Source: Oscillospiraceae bacterium (lineage in GTDB: Bacteria; Bacillota; Clostridia; Oscillospirales; Oscillospiraceae). From it: 35,756 nucleotides of DNA. Both the position numbers and the translations under genes were made by a program. The notes below the pieces were generated by a model. The model worked only from the letters and a program-made list of their open reading frames with translations, did not search any database and was not told the DNA's origin. Location of the stretch: NCBI GenBank assembly GCA_022795735.1, contig JAAWHG010000025.1:1-35756 (forward strand). Reading direction: 5' to 3'. Positions within the stretch are counted from its first letter, which is position 1. The number at the start of each line of letters is the position of its first letter. Shown piece after piece: positions 16,789-25,233 of this stretch.

Positions 16789-18051
16789 ATGCCGAACAAT
16801 TGCTTTCTCCCCGCCGATATCCTGCTCCCCAAGGTGGACGATCTGTCCAAATGGGCGGTCATTGCCTGCGACCAGTTCACCTCCCAGCCCGAATATTGGG
16901 AGCGGGTCCGCCGCAATGCCGGGGACGCCCCCTCCGCCCTCAACCTGATTCTCCCCGAGGCCGAATTGAACGGCCCCAACGAAGCGGCGCAGATTGCCGC
17001 CATCGGCAAAACGATGGCGCAGTACCGTGCGCAAAACCTGTTCGAGCGCTATCCCGGCAGCTTTGTCTATGTGGAGCGCACCCTGGAAAACGGGGCGGTC
17101 CGGCAGGGGCTGGTGGGCATGGTAGACCTTGAGGCCTACGACTATTCCCCCGACTCCACGTCGGCCATCCGGGCGACGGAAAAAACCGTCGTCGAGCGCA
17201 TCCCGCCCCGCATGCGGGTCCGCCGGAGCGCGTCGCTGGAGCTGCCCCACATCCTCCTGCTCTGCGACGACCAGGAAAAGACCCTCATCGAGCCGGTTGC
17301 CGCCCAAAAGGACAACCTGAAAAAGCTCTATAATTTTGACCTCATGGAGGGAGGCGGCCACATCGCCGGCTGGCTGGCGGACGGCGAGACGGCCCGCGCC
17401 TTCGAGGCCCGTCTGCGCGAATACAGCGCCAATGCCGGCGGCAAATACCAGGGCCTGGCCGGCGTCCCGATGGTCTTTGCCGTAGGGGACGGCAACCATT
17501 CGCTGGCGACGGCCAAGGCGTGCTACGAGGAACTGAAAGCAGCCCATCCCGGCCAGGACCTGTCCAACCACCCCGCCCGCTACGCCCTGGTGGAGCTGGA
17601 AAACATCCACGCCGGGGCACAGGCATTCGCCCCCATTCACCGGGTGGTCGCCAAAACCGACCCGCGGGCGCTGCTCGCCGCCCTCCGCGCCGAAGCCTGC
17701 GCCGAAGGTGGCTTCCCGGTGGAATGGTATATGGGAGCCGAACACGGCACGGTATTTCTGGACCGCGCCCGCAGCCAGCTGGCGGTCGGGGTCCTGCAGG
17801 GATTTTTGGACGGGTATCTCAAGACCCACCCCGGCGAGACCGACTATATCCACGGCGACAGCGACCTCAAGGAACTGGCCGCCCAGCCGGACGCCATCGG
17901 CTTCCTGCTTCCCGCGATGGAGAAGTCGCAGCTCTTCCGGGGAGTCATCGCCGACGGCATGCTGCCCCGCAAGACCTTCTCCATGGGCCATGCCCGGGAA
18001 AAACGCTATTACCTGGAGGCCAGGACCATCACACAGGAGGGAATGGAATGA
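16789..18051 (+). CDS. DUF1015 family protein
   Basis: The 420-residue protein belongs to DUF1015, recognised from ADILLPKVDDLSKWAVIACDQFTSQPEYWE at the N-terminus (read in parts), RATEKTVVERIPPRMRVRR, the GDGNHSLATAK motif and SMGHAREKRYYLE at the C-terminus. The family is cytosolic, widespread in Clostridia and without a proven activity; it is often found near serine or phosphoglycerate metabolism genes, which fits its place after apgM. ATG 16789 is preferred to the in-frame TTG 16762 because AAGGA lies 10 nt upstream. Its stop overlaps the ispE start by 4 nt (ATGA), indicating translational coupling. Confidence 0.9.
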   Translation: MPNNCFLPADILLPKVDDLSKWAVIACDQFTSQPEYWERVRRNAGDAPSALNLILPEAELNGPNEAAQIAAIGKTMAQYRAQNLFERYPGSFVYVERTLENGAVRQGLVGMVDLEAYDYSPDSTSAIRATEKTVVERIPPRMRVRRSASLELPHILLLCDDQEKTLIEPVAAQKDNLKKLYNFDLMEGGGHIAGWLADGETARAFEARLREYSANAGGKYQGLAGVPMVFAVGDGNHSLATAKACYEELKAAHPGQDLSNHPARYALVELENIHAGAQAFAPIHRVVAKTDPRALLAALRAEACAEGGFPVEWYMGAEHGTVFLDRARSQLAVGVLQGFLDGYLKTHPGETDYIHGDSDLKELAAQPDAIGFLLPAMEKSQLFRGVIADGMLPRKTFSMGHAREKRYYLEARTITQEGME

Positions 18052-18947
18052 TTACCTTAGAAGAGAAGGCGTACGCTAAACTGAACCTGACCCTGGACGT
18101 CGGCCCCAAGCGGGAGGACGGCTACCACGAAATCAGCACCGTCATGCAGCCCCTCACCCTCTGCGACGACCTGACCATCACCCTGGGCACCGGCGAACCC
18201 TGGCAGGTGCGGGGGGACGTGCCGGAGGTCCCCACCGGACGGAAAAACCTCTGCTACAAGGCGGCCAAAGCCTTCTACAACGCCACCGGGACCGACCCGG
18301 ACGGAATCACGGTGGAGATTGTCAAGCGAATCCCCATGGGAGCCGGCCTCGGCGGCGGCAGCGCCGACGCGGCGGCGGTGCTCCGCGCCCTCAACCGGCA
18401 CGAGGGGAACCGGTTCACCCAGGCCGAGCTGGAAAAGCTGGGCTTGGAGGTGGGCAGCGACGTCCCCTTCTGCCTGCGCAATAAAATTGCCCTGGCCGAG
18501 GGCCGGGGGGAGCGGTTCAGCGAGGTGCCCGCCATGCCCCCCTGCTACTATGTGCTGGTCAAGCCGGATTTCCAGGTATCGACCGCCGACCTGTATTGGA
18601 AGCTGGACAACATCCGGGTTCCGGCCCATCCCAAGGTGGAGCGCTTCTGCAAGGCAATCGAGCTGGGCGACCTGCGCGAGATCGGTGTCAATCTGCTCAA
18701 CGTCTTTGAATACGCCCTCCTCGGCGATCACCCGGAGCTGGACAAGATTGAGAACGCGCTGGAAAACTGCGGCGCGTTGGGCACCAGCATGACGGGCACC
18801 GGCCCGGTGATGTTCGGCCTGTTTGAGAACTTCGACTTTGCCGCCACCGCCAGCATGTCGCTGATGCAGGTGGGCTATCAGACCTTCCTGGCGACCAATC
18901 TGGACCTGGACGCGGCGGCGGAACCGGAACCCGAAACCGAATTGTAA
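18048..18947 (+). CDS. ispE: 4-diphosphocytidyl-2-C-methyl-D-erythritol kinase
   Basis: The 299-residue GHMP kinase phosphorylates CDP-methylerythritol in the non-mevalonate isoprenoid pathway. AYAKLNLTLDVGPKREDGYH is the N-terminal substrate motif, PMGAGLGGGSADAAAVLRAL the ATP-binding glycine loop, and GTSMTGTGPVMFGLF the third GHMP motif. Length is normal apart from a Pro/Glu-rich tail. GGAGG lies 8 nt upstream of the ATG, which overlaps the DUF1015 stop. It is the last gene of the apgM operon; the hairpin at 18971-19019 would terminate the transcript. Confidence 0.95.
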   Translation: MITLEEKAYAKLNLTLDVGPKREDGYHEISTVMQPLTLCDDLTITLGTGEPWQVRGDVPEVPTGRKNLCYKAAKAFYNATGTDPDGITVEIVKRIPMGAGLGGGSADAAAVLRALNRHEGNRFTQAELEKLGLEVGSDVPFCLRNKIALAEGRGERFSEVPAMPPCYYVLVKPDFQVSTADLYWKLDNIRVPAHPKVERFCKAIELGDLREIGVNLLNVFEYALLGDHPELDKIENALENCGALGTSMTGTGPVMFGLFENFDFAATASMSLMQVGYQTFLATNLDLDAAAEPEPETEL

Positions 18948-18957
18948 CGCCAAACAG

Positions 18958-18987
18958 GTATAAAAAATGAAAAACCCGTCTATGCTG
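18958..18987 (+). promoter_or_regulatory. Possible sigma-F-type promoter of spoIIR
   Basis: GTATA (18958-18962), 15 bp, and GTCTATGCTG (18978-18987) approximate the sigma-F consensus (GYATA and GGNNANAHTR) with two mismatches in the -10 element. In Bacillus subtilis spoIIR is transcribed by sigma-F. The start would fall near 18994, inside the hairpin loop. Confidence 0.35.
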
Positions 18988-19019
18988 TGAGTAATTCACG
19001 ACATAGGCGGTGTTTTTTT
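18971..19019 (+). terminator. Terminator hairpin overlapping the spoIIR ribosome binding site
   Basis: Positions 18971-18984 pair with 19002-19016 (core CCGTCTATG against CATAGGCGG, with one wobble and one bulge). An inner GTGA/TCAC stem (18987-18990, 18996-18999) closes on a 5-nt loop. A run of seven T (19013-19019) touches the spoIIR ATG. It would end the apgM-ispE transcript and mask the spoIIR ribosome binding site. Confidence 0.7.
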
Positions 19020-19622
19020 ATGAAAAAACGTATCATCAGCACGATATTACTGGTAGCCTCGGCGTTGACCCTTCTCTCCGGTTACGCGCTGACGGCGGAG
19101 CAGCGGGCGCTGGCGGACAAGCTGGTGCGGCTCCACGTCGTCGCCAACTCGGACAGTGAGACCGATCAGGCCGTTAAACTTCAGGTTCGCGACGCGGTCC
19201 TGGCCGAGACCCGCCGGCTTCTGGCGGATGAAACCGACCCCATCCCCGCCCTGCGGGCGGGCCTCCCGGCCATTGAGGCGGCGGCCAACCGGACCCTCGC
19301 CGGAGCGGGCAGCACGGACCGGGCGGCGGTGTCCCTCGGCCCGGAGCTCTTTCCCACCCGGGACTATGAGACCTTTTCTCTCCCCGCCGGGCGCTATACC
19401 GCCCTCCGCGTCACCATAGGCGAGGGGCAGGGCCACAACTGGTGGTGCGTGGTGTACCCGGCCCTCTGCCTGAGCGCGTCGGCGGGCGAGCTGGAGGCGG
19501 CCGCGCAGGCAGCGGGGCTGAGCGACGGCGAGATTGCCCTGATTACCGGCGAGTCCGGCGGCTACGAGCTCAAGTTTAAGGCCCTGGAGTGGCTCGAGCA
19601 GTTCCAGGATTGGTTCTCCTAA
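19020..19622 (+). CDS. spoIIR: Stage II sporulation protein R
   Basis: The 200-residue protein is the forespore-made signal that triggers SpoIIGA to process pro-sigma-E in the mother cell. It has an N-terminal secretion helix (about 5-22), then the family core LADKLVRLHVVANSDSETDQ, VKLQVRDAVL and GQGHNWWCVVYPALC. The C-terminus ends in LKFKALEWLEQ as in homologues. The ATG at 19020 has AGGCGGTG 7 nt upstream, but that site lies in the 3' arm of a terminator hairpin, so translation from read-through RNA should be poor. Expression is expected from its own forespore promoter. Confidence 0.93.
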   Translation: MKKRIISTILLVASALTLLSGYALTAEQRALADKLVRLHVVANSDSETDQAVKLQVRDAVLAETRRLLADETDPIPALRAGLPAIEAAANRTLAGAGSTDRAAVSLGPELFPTRDYETFSLPAGRYTALRVTIGEGQGHNWWCVVYPALCLSASAGELEAAAQAAGLSDGEIALITGESGGYELKFKALEWLEQFQDWFS

Positions 19623-19652
19623 TCTATCGCGCCAGCCGGTTTTTCAACCCTG

Positions 19653-20234
19653 TCAAGCGAGACGGGAAGCCCGCCGGAATTTGCTCTCCGGCTCCTCCCG
19701 CAGGCCATATTGGGCGGCCAGCGCCTGGGCGAAACGCTCCGCTTCTTCCGGCTCGCCCGACTTCAGCTCGGCCTCGACCTCGCACAGCGGGGCGCGGCGC
19801 TCCCCGCTGAACAGCTCCCCGGCGTCCAGACACAGCTCCACGGTTCCGTCCCCCGGGAGGGGCAGCAGCGCCGCCCGCCGGGTAAACCGCGCGCCGCATA
19901 CCGGCTCCAGCGTTTGACCGCCAGTCAGGGCGGCCAGCTCGGATGGAGCCCCTTCGGCGGCCAGCAGCGGCAGGGCGGCCCGCGGGTCCTCACAACGGAC
20001 CTCCCACTCGCCCCGGGCGCGGCCCGTTCCCGGCGTCTTCAAACAGACCACCCCCACGCCGTTTTCCCGCCGCAGGCGCAGGGTCCAGCGGCGCTGTCCC
20101 AGATCGCGCGCCGGGGTGTCGAAGTACAGGCTTTCCATTTCAATGACGCGCCAGTTCTGGCCGCCGTAACGTTCCGCCACCAGGCGGAGCGTTTTTTCGT
20201 CCGCCGCGTATTTCCATTCCAACTCGGTTCCCAT
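19653..20234 (-). CDS. CYTH domain phosphatase-like protein
   Basis: The 193-residue protein has the CYTH signature ExExK at its N-terminus (E4, E6, K8 in ELEWKY) and alternating charged strands such as RRWTLRLRREN, VCLKTPG and CEVEAELKSG that build the triphosphate tunnel. CYTH enzymes hydrolyse inorganic triphosphate or thiamine triphosphate, or act as class IV adenylate cyclases; bacterial ones of this size are most often triphosphatases. GGAGG is 6 nt before the ATG. Its start codon directly abuts the stop of the upstream hydrolase gene, so the two are co-translated. Confidence 0.88.
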   Translation of the reverse strand: MGTELEWKYAADEKTLRLVAERYGGQNWRVIEMESLYFDTPARDLGQRRWTLRLRRENGVGVVCLKTPGTGRARGEWEVRCEDPRAALPLLAAEGAPSELAALTGGQTLEPVCGARFTRRAALLPLPGDGTVELCLDAGELFSGERRAPLCEVEAELKSGEPEEAERFAQALAAQYGLREEPESKFRRASRLA

Positions 20235-20918
20235 CTAGTCCCTCCTCAGAAATTCATCCACCGCCGCGTTGAAGACGTCGGGGTTTTTCGCGGCGATGAA
20301 ATGGTTGCCTCGAATGAAAACCAGCTCCCCCTGGGGCAGGCTCCCGGCAATCAAACGGGTGTGTTCAGCCTGGATCAGGTCCCTCGTCCCGGCAATCACC
20401 AGGGTGGGGACCTCCAGCGTCCGCAGGGCGGCCGGTTCGATGTGGGGGTGGTTGACCATCAGGCCGAGCAGCTCCATGTTCCGCACCGCTCTCGGGTCCC
20501 GCTTCGCGGCGCGCCGGGCCGCGCGGTAGCCCAATTCAATGGGGAACTGGACGGTCCGCTTCACCCCGCCCGGGTCCAGATTGGCGCCGTTCAGCACCAG
20601 CCGCCGCAGCCGTTCCGGATGGGCGAGCGCGAAGGTGAGCGCGATGTTGCCCCCGTCGGAGAAGCCCAGCAGGTCAACCTGTTCCAGCCCCAGTCCGTCC
20701 AGAAATTCTTCCAGGTCCAGGGCAAACTGAGCGATGGTGAAGGGAGCCGTCCCCCGGGGCGAGGCCCCGTGACCCCGGGTGTCCACCGCGATGACGCGGC
20801 GGGAAGCGGCGAAAAAGTCGATTTGCCCGGCGAAATAGCGATGGGACTCGCCGTTGCCATGGAGCAGAACCAGAGGCTGTCCCTCGCCGCGTTCAGCGTA
20901 ATACAGTGAAATGTCCAT
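20235..20918 (-). CDS. Alpha/beta hydrolase
   Basis: The 227-residue protein is a single-domain alpha/beta hydrolase. LVLLHGNGES provides the oxyanion loop, GFSDGG the nucleophile elbow with Ser87, AGTRDLI the acidic residue and RGNHF the catalytic His. The lid region between about 115 and 165 is short and Arg-rich. There is no signal peptide, so it is cytosolic. The substrate is unknown; the fold covers esterases, lipases and C-C hydrolases. It is the first gene of a two-gene unit with the CYTH gene. Confidence 0.9.
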   Translation of the reverse strand: MDISLYYAERGEGQPLVLLHGNGESHRYFAGQIDFFAASRRVIAVDTRGHGASPRGTAPFTIAQFALDLEEFLDGLGLEQVDLLGFSDGGNIALTFALAHPERLRRLVLNGANLDPGGVKRTVQFPIELGYRAARRAAKRDPRAVRNMELLGLMVNHPHIEPAALRTLEVPTLVIAGTRDLIQAEHTRLIAGSLPQGELVFIRGNHFIAAKNPDVFNAAVDEFLRRD

Positions 20919-21127
20919 ACCGTTCCTCCCTCGTCTTGCACAGCGTAGGCGGCGCTCGCGCGGTGTTTCAGCGACTGTGATTTCTATATTGTACCGCCTT
21001 CCGTTGCGTCTGGCAAGGGCGGATTTCTTTTTCCCGCTATTCCCGGTCCCATTTCCCGACAGTTTATTTCCCCCCGTTCTGATACTCTATGCCTTGCAGG
21101 TAAAAAGTATACCAAAAGAAAAGGGAG

Positions 21128-23131
21128 ATGAGGCCGTTGATTGAACGGATTGCCGCCATCCGCACCCTGCCCCGAAAGGGAAGACGGGCCCTGACCGGCC
21201 TGTTGGAGCAGCCGGGGCTGCGGCTGGCCGCCACATGCCTGGGGTACGCCCTTCTGGGCTTTCTGTTGGCCGGGGGAAGCGTTGCGGGGCGGGCCATGCC
21301 CTTTGCGGTCAGCCTGGTCGCCGCCGCCGGGCCGCCCCTCCGGGCGCTCGCCGTTCTCATTGGCGGCGCGGCGGGCTACCTCGGCTTTTTCGGCCTGAAC
21401 GGCGGCCTGGAGCAGCTGGCAGCCAGCTCGCTGGTATTTTCCGCCGTCTGCATCGTGGACCGGTCCGAGCTGCGGCGCTCCGGCTGGCTCATGCCGCTGC
21501 TGACCGTCGCCCTGTCCCTACTCATCGGATCGCTCTTTCTGGTACAAGCCCGTTTCGCGCCGGGCGCGGTCGTGCTTTTCGCCGCGCGGCTGGTGATTGC
21601 CGGGGTTTCGGTCCGTATTTTCTCCCGAGCGAGGCGAAACCGGAGCCGGTCCGGACTGCTGTACTTACTCTTTTGCGCCCTCAACGGCTGCGCCGCCATT
21701 CCCCTTGCCGCCCGGGTTAACCTGGGGCAGGTCATGGCGGTGGCGGTGGCCGCCTCCGCTGTGGGCACGCCGTCGTGCGCCCTGCTGGGCGCGGTGGCGG
21801 GACTGGCCATAGACCTAGCCGCCGTGCCCGAGGTCAGCCTGACCGCCCTGCTCTGCTTCGCCGGCCTGACCGCCTCTGCCCTCCCCATTCCGCTCAAGCC
21901 CGCCCGGAGCCTCGCCTTTCTCGCCTCTGCTGTCGCGGGGGTGCTCTTCACGGGGGGACAGGTCCCCGAGCTGGTCCCCGCCGCCGCCCTGGGCTGCTGC
22001 CTGAGCCTGCCCATTCCTCGTTTCCCCGTGGAGGAAGAGGGACGGGATGTCCGCCGGAGACTGGAGCAGGCCGCTCTGGTCCTGGCCGACGTCGGCGCGC
22101 TGCTGGCTATGCCCGAGCCGTTGGCCGAGGCGGGGGCCGCCGGCGTCTTTGACCGGGCGTCCGACCGGGTGTGCGGCTCCTGCGTCCTGTGGAGCCAGTG
22201 CTGGCAGAGGAAGAGCCATGAAACCTATCTGGCCCTCTGCGCGGCGGCGGGTCCGCTGCTCGAACGGGGGACGGCGTCCAAGGAGGATTTCCCGCCCTCC
22301 TTTGCCGAGAACTGCTGCCATCTGGACGAGCTGACCGCCGCCATAGACCGGGAGCTGGACCGTCAGGCGGGCCGCCGTCAGTTCCAGAGCCGCCTTCGGG
22401 AGTGCCGCGAGGCGCTGGTCGAGCAATACGGCTGTCTGTCCAGCTTCTTTCGCCGGACGGCCGCCCGCCTGACGCGTCGGGAGGCGCCGGAGTCCCGCTT
22501 TTCCCCCGAATTGGGAACCGGCGCGGTTGGAAAGGGGGGCGGAAGCGTCTCAGGAGACCGGGGCGCGTGCTTCCAGGGCGGGGAGGGGATGTACTACGTC
22601 TTGCTCTGCGACGGCATGGGCTCCGGACCGGAGGCGGCCGCCGAAAGCCGCCGGGCCATCCGCCTGCTGGCCGGAATGCTCCAGGCAGGGCTGGATCCCT
22701 CCGGGGCGCTGGGAACGCTGAATGGAGTCTATGTTCTCCGGGGCGACGGAGCCTTTTCCACCGTGGACCTTCTGGCGGTCAGTCTGGTTACAGGAGAGGC
22801 GACCCTTTACAAATGGGGGGCCGCGCCGTCCTACCTCAAGACGGCGGCGGGAACGATAAGGATAGGGACAGCCTCGCCGCCTCCGGGCTTTGGCGTTGGA
22901 GAGTCGCACAAAGCGGAGTCGCACAGGCTGTCCCTGGGAGAAGGAGAGATGCTGGTCCTGCTCAGCGACGGGGCCGGCGGAGAGGAAGCCGGCCGGCGGA
23001 TTGCGGAGTGGGGAGATGGAGGCCCCAAGCAGCTTGCCGCCGCGCTGATTGACAGGTGCCAGAGGGACGGCGAAGACGATTGCACGGCAGTTGCGCTTCG
23101 GCTTCACCGCCGTCCCGTATGGACAGGATAA
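21128..23131 (+). CDS. spoIIE: Stage II sporulation protein E (PP2C phosphatase)
   Basis: The 667-residue protein is the membrane phosphatase that dephosphorylates SpoIIAA and so frees sigma-F in the forespore. The first 300 residues contain about ten hydrophobic helices. A cysteine cluster, CGSCVLWSQCW, follows near residue 350, as in clostridial SpoIIE. The C-terminal PP2C domain shows LLCDGMGSG, LLSDGAGGEE and DDCTAVAL with metal-binding aspartates. The ATG at 21128 directly follows AAGGGAG, which is too close for good initiation. The in-frame TTG at 21137 is 9 nt from the same site and may be the true start. The 209 bp upstream hold no other gene. Confidence 0.94.
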   Translation: MRPLIERIAAIRTLPRKGRRALTGLLEQPGLRLAATCLGYALLGFLLAGGSVAGRAMPFAVSLVAAAGPPLRALAVLIGGAAGYLGFFGLNGGLEQLAASSLVFSAVCIVDRSELRRSGWLMPLLTVALSLLIGSLFLVQARFAPGAVVLFAARLVIAGVSVRIFSRARRNRSRSGLLYLLFCALNGCAAIPLAARVNLGQVMAVAVAASAVGTPSCALLGAVAGLAIDLAAVPEVSLTALLCFAGLTASALPIPLKPARSLAFLASAVAGVLFTGGQVPELVPAAALGCCLSLPIPRFPVEEEGRDVRRRLEQAALVLADVGALLAMPEPLAEAGAAGVFDRASDRVCGSCVLWSQCWQRKSHETYLALCAAAGPLLERGTASKEDFPPSFAENCCHLDELTAAIDRELDRQAGRRQFQSRLRECREALVEQYGCLSSFFRRTAARLTRREAPESRFSPELGTGAVGKGGGSVSGDRGACFQGGEGMYYVLLCDGMGSGPEAAAESRRAIRLLAGMLQAGLDPSGALGTLNGVYVLRGDGAFSTVDLLAVSLVTGEATLYKWGAAPSYLKTAAGTIRIGTASPPPGFGVGESHKAESHRLSLGEGEMLVLLSDGAGGEEAGRRIAEWGDGGPKQLAAALIDRCQRDGEDDCTAVALRLHRRPVWTG

Positions 23132-23160
23132 CATATCCCCCACAAATAATTTGTCGTAAC

Positions 23161-23194
23161 GGCCCGGGCTGGGAAATATTTCCCAACCCGGGCC
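23161..23194. repeat. 34-bp near-perfect palindrome between convergent genes
   Basis: GGCCCGGGCTGGGAAAT and its complement form a continuous inverted repeat with one mismatch and no unpaired centre. It lies between the ends of spoIIE and rlmH. Neither side carries a T-run, so it is either an atypical bidirectional terminator or an mRNA end-protecting hairpin. Confidence 0.6.
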
Positions 23195-23243
23195 GCTGCC
23201 CGTGCTGTTCCGGCGGATGAAAAGGCCCGAAACAGGGAACCTC

Positions 23244-23726
23244 CTATTTGTGATACCGCCCGCCGGCCTGTATGGTTTCGGCCCGGTAGAGCTGTTCGAG
23301 CAGCATCACGCGGGCCAGATGATGGGGAAAGGTCATAGGGGAGAGGGACAGCCGGAAATCGGCCAGCGCCTTAACCGCCGGGTCCAGCCCGAAGGAGCTG
23401 CCCAGGATAAAGCAGGCCGACGACACCCCGCCGGTCTTGACCGCCCGCAGCCGCCCGGCCAGCGCTTCGGACGGGAGGGTTTTTCCCTCCGGCGTCAAAA
23501 CGCAGACCCACGCCCCCTTGGGAATCCGCGCGCGGATGGCGGAGGCCTCCTTGGCAAGCCCTGCGGCGATTTGGGCGGGAGACGGGTCGTCCGGCAGCCG
23601 GTGTTCGGCCAGCTCGATCATATCCAGCCGGCAATAGGCCGGCAAACGTTTGGCGTATTCGGCGCAGGCGTCTCGGTAAAAGGGCTCCTTGAGCTTGCCC
23701 ACGGCCACAATGGTAATGGTAAACAT
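23244..23726 (-). CDS. rlmH: 23S rRNA pseudouridine-1915 N3-methyltransferase
   Basis: The 160-residue SPOUT methyltransferase modifies pseudouridine 1915 in helix 69 of 23S rRNA. The start ITIVAVGKLKEPFYRDACAE, the trefoil-knot motif FILGSSFGLDP and the C-terminal signature LSPMTFPHHLARVMLLEQLY with GGRYHK are diagnostic. Length equals the family norm. Its Shine-Dalgarno GAGGA overlaps the stop of the radical SAM gene, with only 10 nt between the genes, so it is the last cistron of GNAT-radical SAM-rlmH. Confidence 0.96.
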   Translation of the reverse strand: MFTITIVAVGKLKEPFYRDACAEYAKRLPAYCRLDMIELAEHRLPDDPSPAQIAAGLAKEASAIRARIPKGAWVCVLTPEGKTLPSEALAGRLRAVKTGGVSSACFILGSSFGLDPAVKALADFRLSLSPMTFPHHLARVMLLEQLYRAETIQAGGRYHK

Positions 23727-23736
23727 GCCGGTTTCC

Positions 23737-24621
23737 TCACAGTCCTGTCAGATCAAAGGGGGGCACATAATCCCGGGTTGCCGCCTCAAAATCCTGCACA
23801 TAGCCGTCCCGGACGCCCAACAGCTCCATCCAGCTGCGCACAGCGGCGTACTCCGCCTCGGTAATCCGGCGGTCAAAGGGGGGCGTATGGGCCAGACTGC
23901 CCATTGGGACGTATTGTGCCATCAGGGAAAACAGCACGCCCCCATCCGGGAAAGCCCCCGCGAACCACTCCACCACGCCCAGCGAGTTGTCCACATGGCC
24001 GGGAAGCACCAGATGGCGCACCAGCGTCCCCCGCACCAGCTCCCCGTCCTCGATCACGCAGGGTCCGGTCTGACGGACCATTTCCGCCACTGCCGCCGCC
24101 GCGATGTCTGGATAATCGGGCGCGCCCGACAGCGCCCCGGCGAGCGCAGCGTCGGCGTATTTAAAATCGGGCAGATAGACGTCCACCAGCCCTTCCAGCG
24201 CCCGCAGCGTCTCCACCGACTCGTAGCCGCCGCAGTTGTACACCACCGGCACCGGCAGCTTGGGGTGCAGCGCCGGGAGGATATCGGGCAAAAAATGGGT
24301 CGGGGTGACCAGATTGATATTCTGAACGCCCTCGTCGATGAGCGTCTCGAAAATCTCCCGCAGGCGGGCGCTGTCCAACGGCTTTCCAAACCCGTCGCGG
24401 GAAATCACGGTATTCTGGCAGAAACCGCAGCGGAGGGTACAGCCGGAGATAAAGACCGTCCCCGAGCCAAAATTGCCCGAAATGACCGGTTCCTCCCAAT
24501 AGTGGGCCGCCGCCCGGGCGGCATGGACCTGGGCGGGCATCCCGCAGAAGCCCCGCTCGCCGGCCGTGCGGTTCACGCCGCAGCGGCGGGGGCAGAGGGT
24601 GCAGCGTTCATAGCTCAGCAT
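23737..24621 (-). CDS. Radical SAM protein, PflX-like (COG1313)
   Basis: The 294-residue protein begins with an extra cysteine cluster, CTLCPRRCGVNR with GFCG (C7, C10, C14, C26), followed by the radical SAM motif GCTLRCGFCQN (C61, C65, C68) that binds the 4Fe-4S cluster and S-adenosylmethionine. VVYNCGGYESVETL and VRHLVLPGHVDNS are typical of the PflX/COG1313 branch related to pyruvate formate-lyase activators. The target of this branch is not established. The ATG overlaps the last codons and stop of the GNAT gene by 7 nt and has no clear ribosome binding site, which implies coupling. The frame stays open far upstream, but only as a shadow of the GNAT gene. Confidence 0.87.
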   Translation of the reverse strand: MLSYERCTLCPRRCGVNRTAGERGFCGMPAQVHAARAAAHYWEEPVISGNFGSGTVFISGCTLRCGFCQNTVISRDGFGKPLDSARLREIFETLIDEGVQNINLVTPTHFLPDILPALHPKLPVPVVYNCGGYESVETLRALEGLVDVYLPDFKYADAALAGALSGAPDYPDIAAAAVAEMVRQTGPCVIEDGELVRGTLVRHLVLPGHVDNSLGVVEWFAGAFPDGGVLFSLMAQYVPMGSLAHTPPFDRRITEAEYAAVRSWMELLGVRDGYVQDFEAATRDYVPPFDLTGL

Positions 24622-25100
24622 AGCGCGATGTAATAGGGACAGATATCGACGAACTGTCCGTCCTTGCGCCGGAAGCCGCCGGGGATCACCCCCAGCGGCT
24701 GAAACCCAAGACGCGCATACAGTCTGCGGGCGCGGGTATTGGAGGCGACCACCGCGTTGAACTGAAGAATGCGGAACCCCAGCGCCCCGGCCTGTTCCAG
24801 GCAATCCCGCACCAGCCGTTCGCCGGTGCCCCTGCCCCGGAGTCCGGACGCCACCGCGTAGCTGGCGTTGCAGATGTGTCCGCAGCGGCCCACGTTGTTG
24901 GGATGGAGGATGTAGAGCCCCGACAGCCCGCCGCCGTCCTCCGTGACGCCGCAATAGGTCTGGGCTGCGAAGAAGGCGGCCCCGGTTTCCTCATCTAAAA
25001 GGTCCTCCTGCGGGAAGGCCATCCCCTCCGCCACGACCTCATTCCAAATGGCGATCATCGCGGGAAGATCCTCCCCACTGTAGCGCCGGACCGTACCCAT
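24615..25100 (-). CDS. GNAT family N-acetyltransferase
   Basis: The 161-residue protein has the GNAT fold: an N-terminal strand-helix (VRRYSGEDLPAMIAIWNEVV), the acetyl-CoA pyrophosphate loop RGRGTGERLVRDCL and the C-terminal helix NTRARRLYARLGFQPLG. LYILHPNNVGRCGHICNASY resembles the YhbS/phosphinothricin-type subgroup, so the acceptor could be a small amine or a protein N-terminus; this cannot be decided here. GGGAGGGG lies 6 nt before the ATG. It is the first gene of the unit ending in rlmH. Confidence 0.88.
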   Translation of the reverse strand: MGTVRRYSGEDLPAMIAIWNEVVAEGMAFPQEDLLDEETGAAFFAAQTYCGVTEDGGGLSGLYILHPNNVGRCGHICNASYAVASGLRGRGTGERLVRDCLEQAGALGFRILQFNAVVASNTRARRLYARLGFQPLGVIPGGFRRKDGQFVDICPYYIALC

Positions 25101-25170
25101 GCCAAACCCCTCCCATGGTCCAAATTTCTAAATATTATAGCACAGCCCGGCAGCGCCCGCAAGGTTTTGC

Positions 25171-25199
25171 TTGCGGCGAGCGGCGGCTTATACTATAAT
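25171..25199 (+). promoter_or_regulatory. Promoter of the THUMP methyltransferase gene
   Basis: TTGCGG (25171-25176) and a perfect TATAAT (25194-25199) are separated by 17 bp, 35 bp before the start codon. Confidence 0.6.
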
Positions 25200-25233
25200 A
25201 AGCGAAAAACATGGAAACGAGGAAAATAACGAT

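Noticed and set aside
21040-21127. Possible Spo0A box upstream of spoIIE
   Set aside because: The best match (TGTCGGG on the minus strand) departs from TGTCGAA at two positions and has no well-placed promoter, so it was not listed.
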